The position numbers were made by a program, and so were the translations under genes. A DNA stretch of 64,000 nt from Brachynemurus nebulosus (Eukaryota > Arthropoda > Insecta > Neuroptera > Myrmeleontidae), in assembly GCA_035578155.1 (NCBI GenBank), contig JAPWDM010000006.1, positions 13,408,305 through 13,472,304 of the forward strand, written 5' to 3'. Positions 22,958-35,072 of this stretch are shown here, in pieces (within the stretch, counting starts at the first letter, position 1; every line of letters starts with the position of its first letter). The notes under the pieces are model-generated. The model was not told where the DNA came from. It did not search any database and saw only the letters and a list, made by a program, of their open reading frames with translations.

Positions 22958-24105
22958 AGGTATGCAGCTACAGAAAATATTGGGAAGTAGTGTCGAATTT
23001 TCACTTTGGAAAAATTTGAGTCTGGTAGCATGTTAGCGTATACTTTTAAATTGCTATTAGAAATGATATACAAAGAGTCCATATTAAAATATAATTTGGG
23101 AAAGTAGTTCGATGACCACATAGAAAACGAGAAACGTGTTTTTTTTTTTTTTTTTTTGCTAGTTTCTCGTTTTCTGTGTGTCGTTTGACAATTAATAGTA
23201 AAATTTGTAAATTAACTAATTTTCTATCAAAATCGTCGTCTTTATTATATCATTGGTCGGCCAGGTCTTATACCTTGTGTGGACGTAAGATTATGTGCTA
23301 CTTATAAATGTTTTATTTTTAATATGCAGGACATTTTGTACTAATTAGAACGTATCATAATCTTTAAATAATTTTGGGTTTTCATAATAATTCTCTTTAA
23401 AAAAAAAAAAGGTTACAAATATAAAAAAATAATAAGAAAGTGTACCTACCCAAATATTAAAATTAAGAATCATCAAATCAATGAGTCAAATGTTATCTAT
23501 TCCCAATGGCAAAGAAATAAGAAAGACAAATATATGTATATCTATTGTATTAGAAATTTGGTTACATTTTTTGAATAAGCCGATTTTGTTTGTAAATATT
23601 ATGAATTGGTAAGTAATTTGACACTCTTTCTTTAGATTTAACACAAATATTTCTACTGATATTTTTTCAAATCTTATGTCTTATGTCTTTCACACTTATT
23701 GAGACAATGAGGGTTCACTTCGTGGGGGTTCGTATAATAGTTTTACTAGTATCACATATGGTAAAAGAGATCAAACACTGACCACATCGCGAAAGTGAAA
23801 TTGACCGAAATTGCATATCTTTGCCCTTTGCCCTAAATATTTGTTCATATTATTATACTTCTATCTAGTTGTTCCTTGAACGTTACCATAACATATTGTA
23901 TAAAATTAATTATTAAATAATTTTTAATAAGGTAGTTACCAATATAATTAATAAAGTAGTAAAAACAAAAAAAAAATTTTGTTTTTTAAAAATTAACAGA
24001 ATTTAGCCCTAAGACTTCACAGATACATTTAATGTTTAATTACTTTTTTATTAAATGAAAAAATATTGTAAGGAAATTTCCTAAAATTTCCTATTCGAAA
24101 TTCAT
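22958..24105. other. Spacer of the fold-back element
   Basis: No gene is visible. It contains a poly-T hairpin at 23119-23178 and an isolated GGTCGGCCAGG (near 23257) echoing the array unit. The rest is AT-rich and unrecognised. Confidence 0.5.
23119..23178. repeat. Hairpin with poly-T loop
   Basis: CACATAGAAAACGAGAAAC and GTTTCTCGTTTTCTGTGTG form a stem of about 18 of 19 pairs. The loop contains a long uninterrupted T run. The T run could terminate Pol III or be a length-variable tract. Confidence 0.8.
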
Positions 24106-24599
24106 TGTCCACTTTCGCTTCACTTAAAGTCAGTAAGTATATAACGCGTAAAAACTCTAACTAGGTAAATTTATTTTTTAGTAAATACCTACCCTATCAA
24201 AAAGGTTAGAAGCACGTTTTTGTTTGGACTGAAAATAGAAAAGTTATACGACGAAATTTGTCACACTTTGGCTTCACAAAACAGCTTCTTACAAAAGAGT
24301 TTCTTACAAAACAGCTCCACAAAACAGCTTCTTACAAAATTTTTCTCAGACTTGCCCTTACACAGACAATCGAGTAAATAATTTCCTAACAAACTCAATG
24401 CCCATCCGATATGAACGGTCTCATTTTCTTATTAATAGAAGTAACTGCATACATGAAACAGCATATTAATAACTACCACGTAATCTTACTTCCGTACATA
24501 AATTTGGTCGGCCAGACAAAAAGGACAAGTTATGACTTGGAAAACCAATCAAATAATATTATTAAAGGTTTTATCTTTAACCTGGCGAAATTTTAGCCT

Positions 24600-25328
24600 C
24601 TAATCGATGGGTAAAGGGGCCTCGAAAAATTGACCACTTTTCGAGGTCGGCCCGCGTAACCGGACAAGAGTTGGCCTGGCCGACAAAGCATTTTAGTAAT
24701 TTCAAATAGTAAACTATTAGATGAAAAATGAAATTTTCTTTAAATCGATGAGTAAGCGGGCCTCGAAAAATTGACAACTTTTCGAGGTCGGCTCGCGTAA
24801 TCGGACAAGAGTTGGCCTGGCCGACAAAGCATTTTAGTAACTTCGAATGATAAACTATTAGATGAAAAAAGAAATTTTCTTTAAATCCATGGGTTAGGTA
24901 GGGGGCCTCGAAAAATTGACGTCTTTTCGAAGTCGGCCAGCGTAACCGGACAAGAGTTGGCCTGGCCGACAAAGCATTTTAGTAAATTCGAATGATAATC
25001 TATTAGATGAAAAAAGAAATTTTCTTTAACTCGATGGGTAAGGGGGCCTCGAAAAATTGACCACTTTTCGAGGTCGGCCAGCGTAACCGGACAAGAGTTG
25101 GCCTGGCCGACAAAGCATTTTAGCAACTACGAATGATAATCTATTAGATGAAAAAAGAAATTTTCTTTAACTCGATGGGTAAGGGGGCCTCGAAAAATTG
25201 ACCACTTTTCGAGGTCAGCCAGCGTAACCGGACAAGAGTTGGCCTGGCCGACAAAGCATTTTAGTAACTTCGAATGATAATCTATTAGATGAAAAAAGAA
25301 ATTTTCTTTAACTCGATGGGTAAACACT
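24600..25328 (-). repeat. 141-bp tandem array, right arm, five units
   Basis: This is the reverse complement of the left array with five units. The CAAAGCATTTTAGTAA landmark recurs at about 24685, 24827, 24972, 25113 and 25253. Units carry the same order of variants as the left arm, including the odd AACCCATGG unit, so the arms were once more similar and have since gained or lost units. Confidence 0.93.
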
Positions 25329-25552
25329 TTCTTATTACCGCCTCCCGGTCTATTTTTATTCGACTAAAGTAAACAACAAATAATATATCGTGTGTTCTAC
25401 AAAAGTTACATTTTAACAAATTTTTTTTAATCATCTTTGAATATTTCTTTGAAGAAATTTGCCATTTTTATAGTAATAAACAAGTAAATTAAAACTGAAC
25501 TAAAAAGATGAGAACAAGACAAAAAGTAAAAACAAAAAAATAAAAACAAGTA

Positions 25553-26816
25553 GGGTAAGAGACCCGATGACCGATCACTATTTTTAGCTGTATCATTAAA
25601 TTAGCTTAAAAAATTAAAAAATAAACAAAACACCCATTTTTTTTTTTAATAAGTATGAAACCAAGTTTTTTTAATCCAATGGATATGTTTTTAAGAAAAT
25701 ATAACCCAAAAATTTTGATTTATTAATGTTTTTGTTTTATAATTTGTTGACGTCTATGAAAAAGCGGACAGAAAATATTAACCTCCTTTGAAAGATCAAT
25801 ACACTGACCCCTATGAAAAATCGCGCATTAATATACATGACGTACCTTCTACTATCGAATATTTGAACCATTCTCTTCAAGCCACTTTGACACTCTATCC
25901 ACTACTAGGTGAGGCTATATGTCATAGAGTATTATCATAGAGTGACATCTAGTGAAACATAGAACGTCAAAGCAAAAGCCAAGAACGGTTTAAATATTCG
26001 ATAAAATAAACCATTAAAATCACAATTTCGTTTCGCTCTCTGCTGATCTTTTAAAAAAACATTGTATAAGATCTGACTTAGCCGTTAACCATTGTGAATT
26101 TTTAAACAGTTAAATTTAGTTTATATTGTATCTGTATGTGTCGTTTCAGATGTAATACATACATATCATACATATTATGTTTGACGTTTTTATTTGAAAA
26201 TACCTATATAAATAACAATTTGGAAGTTTTAATTCAATATTAATTATTTTTCAATTGATTTTACGTTCTGAAATAAATAAAATATTAAAGTAAAATTATA
26301 AAAACGGTTAGTTAAGTGTTTTAAACCCAAAGATTAATTAAAAATGTTTATAAAATAGGTATGCAATATATAATTCTCAAAATGCGGTACCTAACTGTAA
26401 AACTCAGATCCCAAGAAGAATCAGTCATACAAATAATATTTAACGCATATAAAATTTAATTTAGCTATCCTAATCTCTTAAGTGGACTAATAACAATTAC
26501 TTGTATACTTTTATTATGCTAATAACTTTAAAAATTCGGTGAAAAATGTTACAATTTATAACTCATGTGTTTTGAATAATGATCATCCATCATACTAAAA
26601 ATTCACGAATTCAACAAAAATTTTTCGATATATATATGTATTTCTTAAATTAAGTGAGGAGGCATTAAATGTGAGGTGAATTTAAATTGAAAAATAATCA
26701 TTCTATTAATAATAATTTTTTTTATCAAAGGTTTCTTTCAGAAATAACTTCATTAAGATATAAATGTCAAAACTGATCGGACTTATAACCCCGATCGACA
26801 ATGGGGTCTTTTACCC
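25553..26816 (-). mobile_element. 1.26-kb TIR element, reverse copy of the 3265-4345 family
   Basis: The left end is GGGTAAGAGACCCGATGACC and the right end GGGGTCTTTTACCC, each flanked by TA (25551-25552, 26817-26818). Both ends and most of the body are the complement of 3265-4345. About 200 bp more lie in the middle (roughly 26100-26350), either an insertion here or a deletion there. It lies only 200 bp from the fold-back element. Confidence 0.8.
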
Positions 26817-27012
26817 TATATCCTATTCACTCGACTTGAAAATGATTACAGTTCTCAGACTTGAGAGTGCTGTTTACTGAATGGAAAGAGTAAATGTCGT
26901 AAACACAGTAAAATTCACACAAACAAACGATAACATGAAATCAGAGGCATCAGATATTTCTGTTCAACGTGTTACTATGTGTATACATATACCTGACTGC
27001 ATGTTTGCATTT

Positions 27013-27180
27013 TAGCGAATTTCCAGAATGGAATTCAGCTAGTACAGCCACTATCATGACGTGACTTGAGCCCGGGACTATGGCAGAAATTTGTTTTGAG
27101 GTCCCTATAAACCGAAAATAATTTTCCGAAAAATTTATATATGTATATATATGTGTCCGCGACACATATATATACATATA
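27013..27180 (+). repeat. GACAGGGG family, 5' fragment ending in a palindrome
   Basis: TAGCGAATTTCCAGAATGG to GTGTCCGCG matches the left third of the full copy at 29981-30452. It then turns back on itself: TATATGTATATATATGTGTC (27138-27157) is followed by CGC and the exact complement (27161-27180), a 20-bp perfect stem. Confidence 0.8.
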
Positions 27181-28782
27181 AGATACAATTTCCAAGAAAA
27201 ACCAATTAATTTTTTAATTGGAAATTTTTGATTTTTTTATTTTATTTTTAATTATGTTTATTTAGTGTTAAATTAGGGGAAAAATATATACAAACTAGTA
27301 ATGTCGGATAATTAATCGATTAATTGGTTTAGTCGACTACATAATTTTGTTTACATTTAACCACTAAATGACTAAAATGATTAATTTTTTTTTTTTTAAA
27401 TGGCTAAAAACGATTAATTTAATAATTTTTCTGTATTATGAAAACTAAAAAAATTATATATTTATATGATTTTTCACTTTTATGTGATTAACACATTATG
27501 ACATATCTTTCTTTTTCTTAAAAAAAAAAAAAAATATTAAAAGTCAATAATTAAAGTGAAAAGAAAACGTCATTTGTGAAAGAGTTACGTAGGTTACCCT
27601 ATTCGTGAATACGACTAAAAATTTAGTCGATTAGTCGACTATTCTATGCTCCATATTTTCAACTAATGACTAATTTTGTCTGAAAAATAGCTTTACAAAC
27701 AACCTTCCATACAAACTAATACAAACGACCTTCTATACACCCTGTAACACTCTCGGGATTAAGACAAATCTAATGACACCTCATTTATTATTTACCTATA
27801 AATAGGGGAGTAAAGAATTCCAAATACACAATATAATGACGTCATCCAGTGTATTAAACGTAATATAACGAATTTCCCAGTTTTTTTCGGAAGATAGTGT
27901 ACACAGAATAATAGTTGTGAGGATTAAAATTAAAAAAAAAAGAAAACTTTTGAAACAAAAAAATTAGTTTTTTTTTTCGAAAGTTTACTTAGAACAACAC
28001 TAATTATTCTACTAATTCAAAAACCCATCTTACGGATTTTTCTACTCTTTCCGATAGCAGAAAAAAAAATTGAGAAATTTTTAAATTTTGATAAATTTTG
28101 GAAAAAAGGCTCAAAATACTCGGTTGTAGGGAATCGGACTTATGTTTGTTTAACGAACATGTTCCAAAATTTTCGAACTTTCAACATTTTCTACTATTTT
28201 CTCTACGGATTATTCGAAAACTGTCACAGTGAACACCCCGTATATCGACAATACACACAAATATAAGTAAATTTCATTTTACCATTAAATTTACCGTATA
28301 TACATACATATAGCTATCTCTTTATATACATAATACATATTTATCTGATTTTCCCCCAAACTAAGCTACCCTCAATTCGGGAAAAAAAGTATACTTACCC
28401 CAGTATATTCTATCTCTGCATATATACACGATATCTGAACTAAACAAAGACGATAGATTCGTATTCGACAATACGTTTTCTACAAATTTTACTATCTTTG
28501 TCGTACAGTTGCGTCGCTGACATTTTAAAAACGGTTTCGGTTAGTTGTTGTGTTTTTTTTTTGCGTTTATTTATTACAATCTGTATAATGGTGTCTAATT
28601 TAAATGAATATGTGTAATTTATTCTAATGAGATAATGAATGTTGTGTTGAAAAAATAAATTAAGTGAGCAATATTACCGACCAACTGCGTTTTCGGACAT
28701 ACTGTATTTGTTTTTGTTCGAAAAATTTCGCAAAATCTACATCTGATTGGGGAAAATGGTGAATTTTCTTCTTTTAGCTTCG
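27181..28782. other. Spacer
   Basis: No gene is recognised. Repeated ATTAGTCGAC/TAATCGATTA-like blocks occur near 27310-27660. A possible promoter-like motif near 28500 is discussed in the findings. Confidence 0.35.
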
Positions 28783-28854
28783 TAACACGACTTAAGCCCG
28801 GAACTATGGCAGTTTGTTTGAGGTCCCTAGAAACCGAAAATAATATTCACTAAA

Positions 28855-28930
<76 letters not shown>

Positions 28931-29235
28931 CGCGATAACTCTCGAACGAAATTCTTACGCGTATGAAATTTGGTGAAAATATTGTAAGTCCCAAACCGTT
29001 GGACGAGTTCGTTAACCAGACACGTCCAATGCCCCGAACATGATTTTTTTGGCAATTTTCGTGAAAATAATTAGTTTTTTGCCAAAATTTCCCCTCATTC
29101 AAAAATTTTTGCGAAATTTTTTTACACCATTGGAAAAAATTACATAAAAAAGGTCTTTAAACTATTATTCTATGTCAACTAGTTTCCAAGAAAAACTAAC
29201 TTTCATAAATGTTATGCAGGATGCTGCGACAGGGG
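28783..29235 (+). repeat. GACAGGGG family copy with internal (TA)n
   Basis: This is colinear with 29981-30452 but lacks the first about 40 bp. It carries an expanded TA tract at 28857-28928 where the full copy has TATATATGTATATATG. GCGCGATAACTCTCGAACGA and GGATGCTGCGACAGGGG are intact. The two open frames on the minus strand are made by the TA tract and repeat sequence. Confidence 0.85.
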
Positions 29236-29980
29236 TTTTTAGGATTCCATCTTGTCTGTTACAATCCGATAATTTCTAAATCTTTCGACCCATAAACATA
29301 AACTTTTTCAAAATTTTTTTGAGGGACTTCTCCATACTGGAAAGAAACTGTTCAAATGACGCTAAAGTTTCTTTTATCATTTTTTTAAGTCCGGATTACG
29401 AAACACTGAAGTTTAAAGTCAAAATTTTTTATCCACGCCCCTACAACTGTTTAAGAAAAACAATTTAATTCAAATATTATTATGTCCCATAAGAATATTG
29501 TAGTTTTTTTCACTTTTACCGTGAAAAAAAAAAACGTTAGGACAGATTTTACAGTAAAAAAAAAAAAAAAAAAAATGATAGGAAACTTTCGACTGGTCAG
29601 TTTTTTGTAAATAAGCACAATAAAAATGAATGTGGTGTGCCAGATGGTTTCAAGATTTTTTCTTCGGGACCCTAAAAATTGTTGTAATTTTTGAAAACAA
29701 TACACGATTAAGAAATTCAACTAAAAATTATTATTTGAAAAGAACAATTAAACTGAGTAAAAGATTATTTACTTGAATTTTTTCAATTATTGTAATAAAT
29801 TGGTTAATATCATTACGTAATAAGTTAATATCAATAAAAAGGAAAGAAAGTTTAAGTACTGCTGACAAATTGAATTTCCTTTGGTCTTCAAATCAATAAT
29901 GGGAGAAACTAATTCACATGGGCGTCGTATACAAAATTATTTAAAATATTTTAAACTGCAAAATAAAAATAAATTATTTT
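29236..29980. other. Spacer with fold-back end fragment
   Basis: No gene is recognised. The stretch 29518-29565 (GTTAGGACAGATTTTACAGT) matches the ends of the 20198-20790 fold-back family. Confidence 0.45.
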
Positions 29981-30452
29981 TAGCGAATTTCCAGAACGGA
30001 ATTCAGCTATTACAGCCACTGTCATGACGGGACTTGAACCCGGGACCATGGCACAAATTTGTTTTGAGGTCCCTAGAAATCAAAAATAATATTCACTAAA
30101 ATTTATATATGTATATATGTATATGTGTCCGCGCGATAACTCTCGAACGAAGTATGCAATATTTACGAAATTTGGTGAAAATATTGGAAGTCCCAAACCC
30201 TTGGATGAGTTCTTCAACCAGATACGTCGGATGTCAGGAACATGGTTTTTGTGCTTGCAAAAAATTAGTTTTTTACCAAAATTTCCACTTATTCAAAAAT
30301 TCTTGCGAATTTTTTTTTATATCATTTAAAAGAGGGGACAAAATTACATAAAAAAGGTCTTTAAACTATTATTCTATGTCAACTAGTTTCCGAGAAAAAC
30401 TAATTTTTATAAACAAAAATTCGCTATGTTATGCAGGATGCTGCGACAGGGG
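29981..30452 (+). repeat. GACAGGGG family, full-length copy
   Basis: This is the longest plus-strand copy of a dispersed family of about 470 bp. It opens with TAGCGAATTTCCAGAACGG and closes with GGATGCTGCGACAGGGG. Internal landmarks are GAGGTCCCTAGAAA, GCGCGATAACTCTCGAACGA and AAAATATTGGAAGTCCC. On the minus strand GGTTCAAGTCC (complement of 30030-30040) fits the Pol III B-box consensus, but I see no matching A box at tRNA spacing. It could be a SINE or a non-autonomous DNA element. Other copies: 18793-18925, 27013-27157, 28783-29235, 40440-40618, 53787-54253, 54521-54656. Confidence 0.85.
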
Positions 30453-33010
30453 TATTTATTTACAAATTTATTATTTCAATTCAAATATTAAAACTGAAAA
30501 TAAACACATAAGGGCTTAATTCAACTAAAAAATTTGAACGACAAAACATATAACGGTTTTCTAACATTTCAAAATTATAAAAAGATAAAAACCCGAATTA
30601 CGTAACAAAATTTAAAAAAAAAAAAAATCGTAATTTTTAATTTTAAAATATTTTGAATAATTTAAAAATAATAAAAACTATCGCCACCACTGATTTTTCA
30701 ATTTTAATAGATAAAGGAATGCCATGTTCTGTGTTAAAAATACGTAATACATATACATTGAATGAGGCGGTACGACTCGTATTAGTGGAAATGTGACAAC
30801 AATATCAGTAAAAGAAGATGGGAAACACCATCACATTTTACAAGAATTGCAATGGAAAGGTTATTTCTCTATGTTTTCTTTCCTTCATTGCATAACTTAA
30901 CCAAAAAAAAGAAAAAAGAATAAAATATATTTGTTATAAATTCAAAATTGTATCAAAAATTATTTAAACTAACAATTAGACTAAAAATATACAAATGGCG
31001 ACATATTAGGCCCGTTCCGAGGCCTAGTGGATGATAATTTGCAAACAAAATGCCGTTTTTGAAATATAATTTATAAACATCATTTTACAACGGTTTTTAC
31101 GCTTTTCAACAATGCTTTTATATTTCTACAACATAAGCGCGCGAAAATTCAAAAAAACAAATGGTATACAAATATAATACTCTGAAGAATATTAATACAT
31201 TATTTAATTTTTGATAAAAGAAAATCTTTTCGCTGAGCTATACTTTTGTAGCTGACTATCTCGCACCAAATACCTTAATGCGTTTTCAGATTTTTATCAC
31301 AAATGATGTAATTCGGAGGTTTAATACATACTGAGTATAATTTTAAATTAAAGTATATTTTATTTATTTTTCAAGGAAAATTTACAATACCTACACACAG
31401 TCACTGATAACTGATAAGAAAACATATTTTTCAATAAAATATTCTAATATTAAATTTTAGAAAATAAAATTCACAAAACATTCATTTGTATTTGAATGAA
31501 ATGGAATCAAAAATTTTCATAACAGAAATTACTTACGAAAAATATTGATAATTTTTTTGTACTCGCTTATAAATGTTTTGTTACTTCTTTTTATCCCTTT
31601 TGTTAAATTGAAAATCATGTTTCTAGTTTTTTTTATTCTTACCTGAAACAAAAAAAAAAAAATATTTAAAAAAAAATTAAACCTGTACAGTATACAGAGC
31701 ATGAGATAGAAAAAGATGCACGATGTTCTATCAATTATTTAAAGAGCAAAGATCACGGAAACCTATTTGAATAATATAGTTGATTTTCTGTACAAATACC
31801 GATTTCGATATCTTTAATGTCAATATATCATAAAAATAATACAAAATAATGATCCGTTGGTGGATATTTCAGAAATGGTGTTAAAGGGCTGATTTCATAT
31901 TCAATTTTGTGGTTTAGTTTAGTGATCCTGATCTAGTAATTAACAATTCAGCTTGTAAAACAGTAACAAATTTGTTTTGATAAAAATGAATAGATATGAC
32001 CAGAGTAGAAACTGTTGTTGGAAATTGAAAAACTACTCTACAAAAAAAGTTTTCTTAATCATCAAAAACTCGTCAAGTAATGATTTTTTTTATTTTTTAT
32101 TTATAATTTTTTTTTTACACTAAAAATTGGTTCAAACTGAATAGTTAAATATGAATTTTTCTGATTAATAATTAAAATATAAGTCATTCACAATTAGGTA
32201 ACTATTATAAAATATTTACATATATTTAAAGATAATTAGATTTTGTCAGGATAATTATGAATAGTATAATATATTTTAATTATTATTCAAAAAAATTAAT
32301 ATTAAACTTTTAAAAAATCGCTGATTCCTATAGAACAATTTGGAAAAGCAATTTTGGTATATCAAAAGAAAATTTTTCAGTTTCCGGTACTAACTTCCTT
32401 CCAGTATGGAAGCAATATTAATTTTTGGAAGTAGTAGGGGCTTAGTATCATAAGATACTTTATCTATTCCCCATGTTGAATGTTACGCTGAAACAAGTTG
32501 CATATTTTTAGAGAAGTACTACCAATTGTATATAATATTATATTGTAGTTATTTTTTTATGTGAATACTCTTTTATGTAAGAATGGCGCCATAGATGTCA
32601 CTACAAGAACAAATTATTTAAAAACGCACAGATTGTTCAAGTTTCTTGACAACTTTTCAAGAGTGCAATAACACGTATATTGTACGATATTTTTAAAAAA
32701 TCAGATGAAAAAAATTTATTCTAATTAAAATATAAAAAAAAAAGAATAAAAGAAAAATGATAAAAATTTGATATTAGTTTGCAACATAATTAAATGAATG
32801 AGTGTAGTGACCTAGTTTATCGGTTAGGCAAACATATCACAATAAAATGTTTTTGATAATCGATCACTCCAGTGTCGAATAACTAAATTTAAACCAATTG
32901 CACTCCCCCATATTTATAATAACCGGTACCGTCACAGAACTCAAGTGATGCGTTACAATATTTTCGTTTAAATTATGAACATTATGTTTTTGGTTGCTTG
33001 CCGTGATGGC
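30453..33010. other. Long AT-rich stretch without recognised feature
   Basis: About 2.5 kb with no gene, transposon end or long repeat that I can identify. Confidence 0.4.
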
Positions 33011-33011
33011 T

Positions 33012-33037
33012 GTCCGTCCGTCCGTCCGTCCGTTCGT
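33012..33037. repeat. (CCGT)n microsatellite
   Basis: Five to six CCGT units with one change near the right end. An 82-codon minus-strand frame crosses it and encodes an RTDGRTDG-like repeat, so the frame is likely spurious. Confidence 0.85.
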
Positions 33038-33039
33038 CT

Positions 33040-33919
33040 CTGTAACCTATGACTGCCGATTGCGGATGAAGCCTGGCGTTGGTCGCTACCTAATACCTTC
33101 AATAAACTATGTACATTATTCACAAACCTTTCCTCATTGTATGTATCGATAATCGTAATATGCACGTAATACGTTATACAGGTGTATAGGGCGTGGTCAA
33201 AAATGATCGTGTACAAATATATGTGGATATTTAGGGTTCTGAAGATACAACGAAACGTGAAAAATCAATGAGAAAAGAAAACGGATGTTAGTGAGTCAAG
33301 AGATTATTTAGGCCAAATTGAGATCAAACGGAATTTTGACAAAAAAAAAAAAGTATGAAAGAAAACAATATTTTGAGTGTGGTACATAATTTTTGATTAC
33401 TCACTGTACGCAAATATGTAGGTTTATTCGTAATTAAATTTAGTTACAATTTAACCAATTGATTGATTTAAATTTTAAACCACAAAATGCACATATTATA
33501 CTTGATTAAATGATAAAAAATTGTTATTGAAAATAACAATTAATATGTAGAAAAGTAAACTATTCATTCAGACAGAGTGATCCCTAACAGAGCTGGGAGT
33601 AGATCATATCTTGAACTAGCGAGGGGGAGGGGTGTTGTAAATTTTATTGCTTTGTTGAAAATATGCACATCTGTTCCGAAATACATACATATATAAAAAT
33701 AAAATAAAATGTAGATGGCAATAAAATTGATTTTTAAGAAAATTTTTAGCCCCCAGTCTAAAATATTATATATTTCAATCATTTTATCCACTGCCTATTC
33801 CGTACAGAGTTAGAGCGAACAATATTCGAACTGGCGGGTCATAAGCTCTTCTGCTCATAAAATATAAAGATATGTATTTTTCATCATTTTTAAAGGTTTC
33901 TAGTCACAAATACGAAATC
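33040..33919. other. Spacer
   Basis: No gene is recognised. Confidence 0.35.
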
Positions 33920-33921
33920 TA

Positions 33922-34481
<560 letters not shown>

Positions 34482-34483
34482 TA

Positions 34484-35071
34484 CAATATAATAAAATTGT
34501 GACGAGACCGTTTCTGTACATGGAATATTTTTTGAAAATTGTACTGGTACTGTAAATAGTTATCGATGTAGATATTAAAACAGAGATCTTTAAAACTTTT
34601 GTTTGTCTGTCTGTTTGTTTACGCATAACGCAAAAACTATTGGACGGATTTTAATGAAATTTAGTGTGATAATAACTTATTATCTGGGTCAACATCTAGG
34701 ATACTTCTTATTCCGGGAAAGTGTCTCGTTCCCACGGGAAAATAGAAAAACCATTCTGAGCATATGCATACATTACGCAAAAACTATTGAACGAATTTTG
34801 ATGAAATTTGGTGTGGTGATAGCTTATTACCTGCGTCAATACTAAGGATACTTTTTATTACGGGAAAATATCTCATTCCCACGGGAAAATAGAGAAACCA
34901 TTTTGAGCATGTTCATTTATTACGCAAAAATTATTGTTTTATGCAAGTTCTCTAAAATTATTTTATATTTAATATATATTTTATATATAATATTTAATAA
35001 GATATGACACATATACTTATCATTGAGTTTATAACAATGGGTCACGCGAACGACGTCGTGGGTACAGCTAG
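34484..35071 (+). mobile_element. Helitron-like non-autonomous element with CTAG 3' end
   Basis: It starts near TATAATAAAATTGTGACGAG and ends ACAGCTAG followed by T (35072). CTRR-T ends with a GC-rich palindrome just upstream (ACGACGTCGT, 35050-35059) are typical of Helitrons, which create no target duplication. The body has the TCTGTCTG stretch and the ACTATTGGACGGATTTTAA block found in the other two copies. No Rep/helicase is encoded. Confidence 0.75.
34628..34921 (+). repeat. 147-bp tandem duplication inside the Helitron
   Basis: ACGCAAAAACTATTG recurs at 34628 and 34775, and in altered form at 34922, exactly 147 bp apart. GGGAAAATA and CCCACGGGAAAATAGA blocks follow at the same spacing. 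The other two Helitron copies have a single unit in the part that is preserved. Confidence 0.85.
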
Positions 35072-35072
35072 T

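Larger units (their letters stand above)
21391..25351. mobile_element. 4-kb fold-back (FB-like) element
   Basis: The extreme ends are AGACCGGGAGGCGGTAATAA and its exact complement. The arms (21391 to about 22957, and about 24106 to 25351) are inverted copies over their length. Each consists of a terminal block, a tandem array of a 141-bp unit, then a non-repeated inner segment of about 500 bp. The spacer is about 1.15 kb. Long inverted arms made of tandem repeats are the hallmark of Drosophila FB/Galileo-like fold-back transposons. I found no transposase and no convincing target duplication (the best 9-bp flank comparison matches at 6 positions). The homology to FB is of architecture, not of sequence I can verify. 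Confidence 0.8.

Noticed and set aside
21382..25360. 9-bp target duplication for the fold-back element
   Set aside because: The best alignment of flanks (TATGTTTTA versus TATTTTTAT) matches at only 6 of 9 positions, which is weak in AT-rich DNA.
28804..29102. Two 81-83 codon frames with YIYIYI repeats
   Set aside because: They are generated by the (TA)n tract in a repeat copy.
30030..30040. tRNA gene or clear SINE promoter in the GACAGGGG family
   Set aside because: Only a B-box-like site fits. No A box or cloverleaf was found at the expected spacing.
33012..33216. 82-codon frame with an RTDGRTDG segment
   Set aside because: It crosses a CCGT microsatellite and has no recognisable domain.
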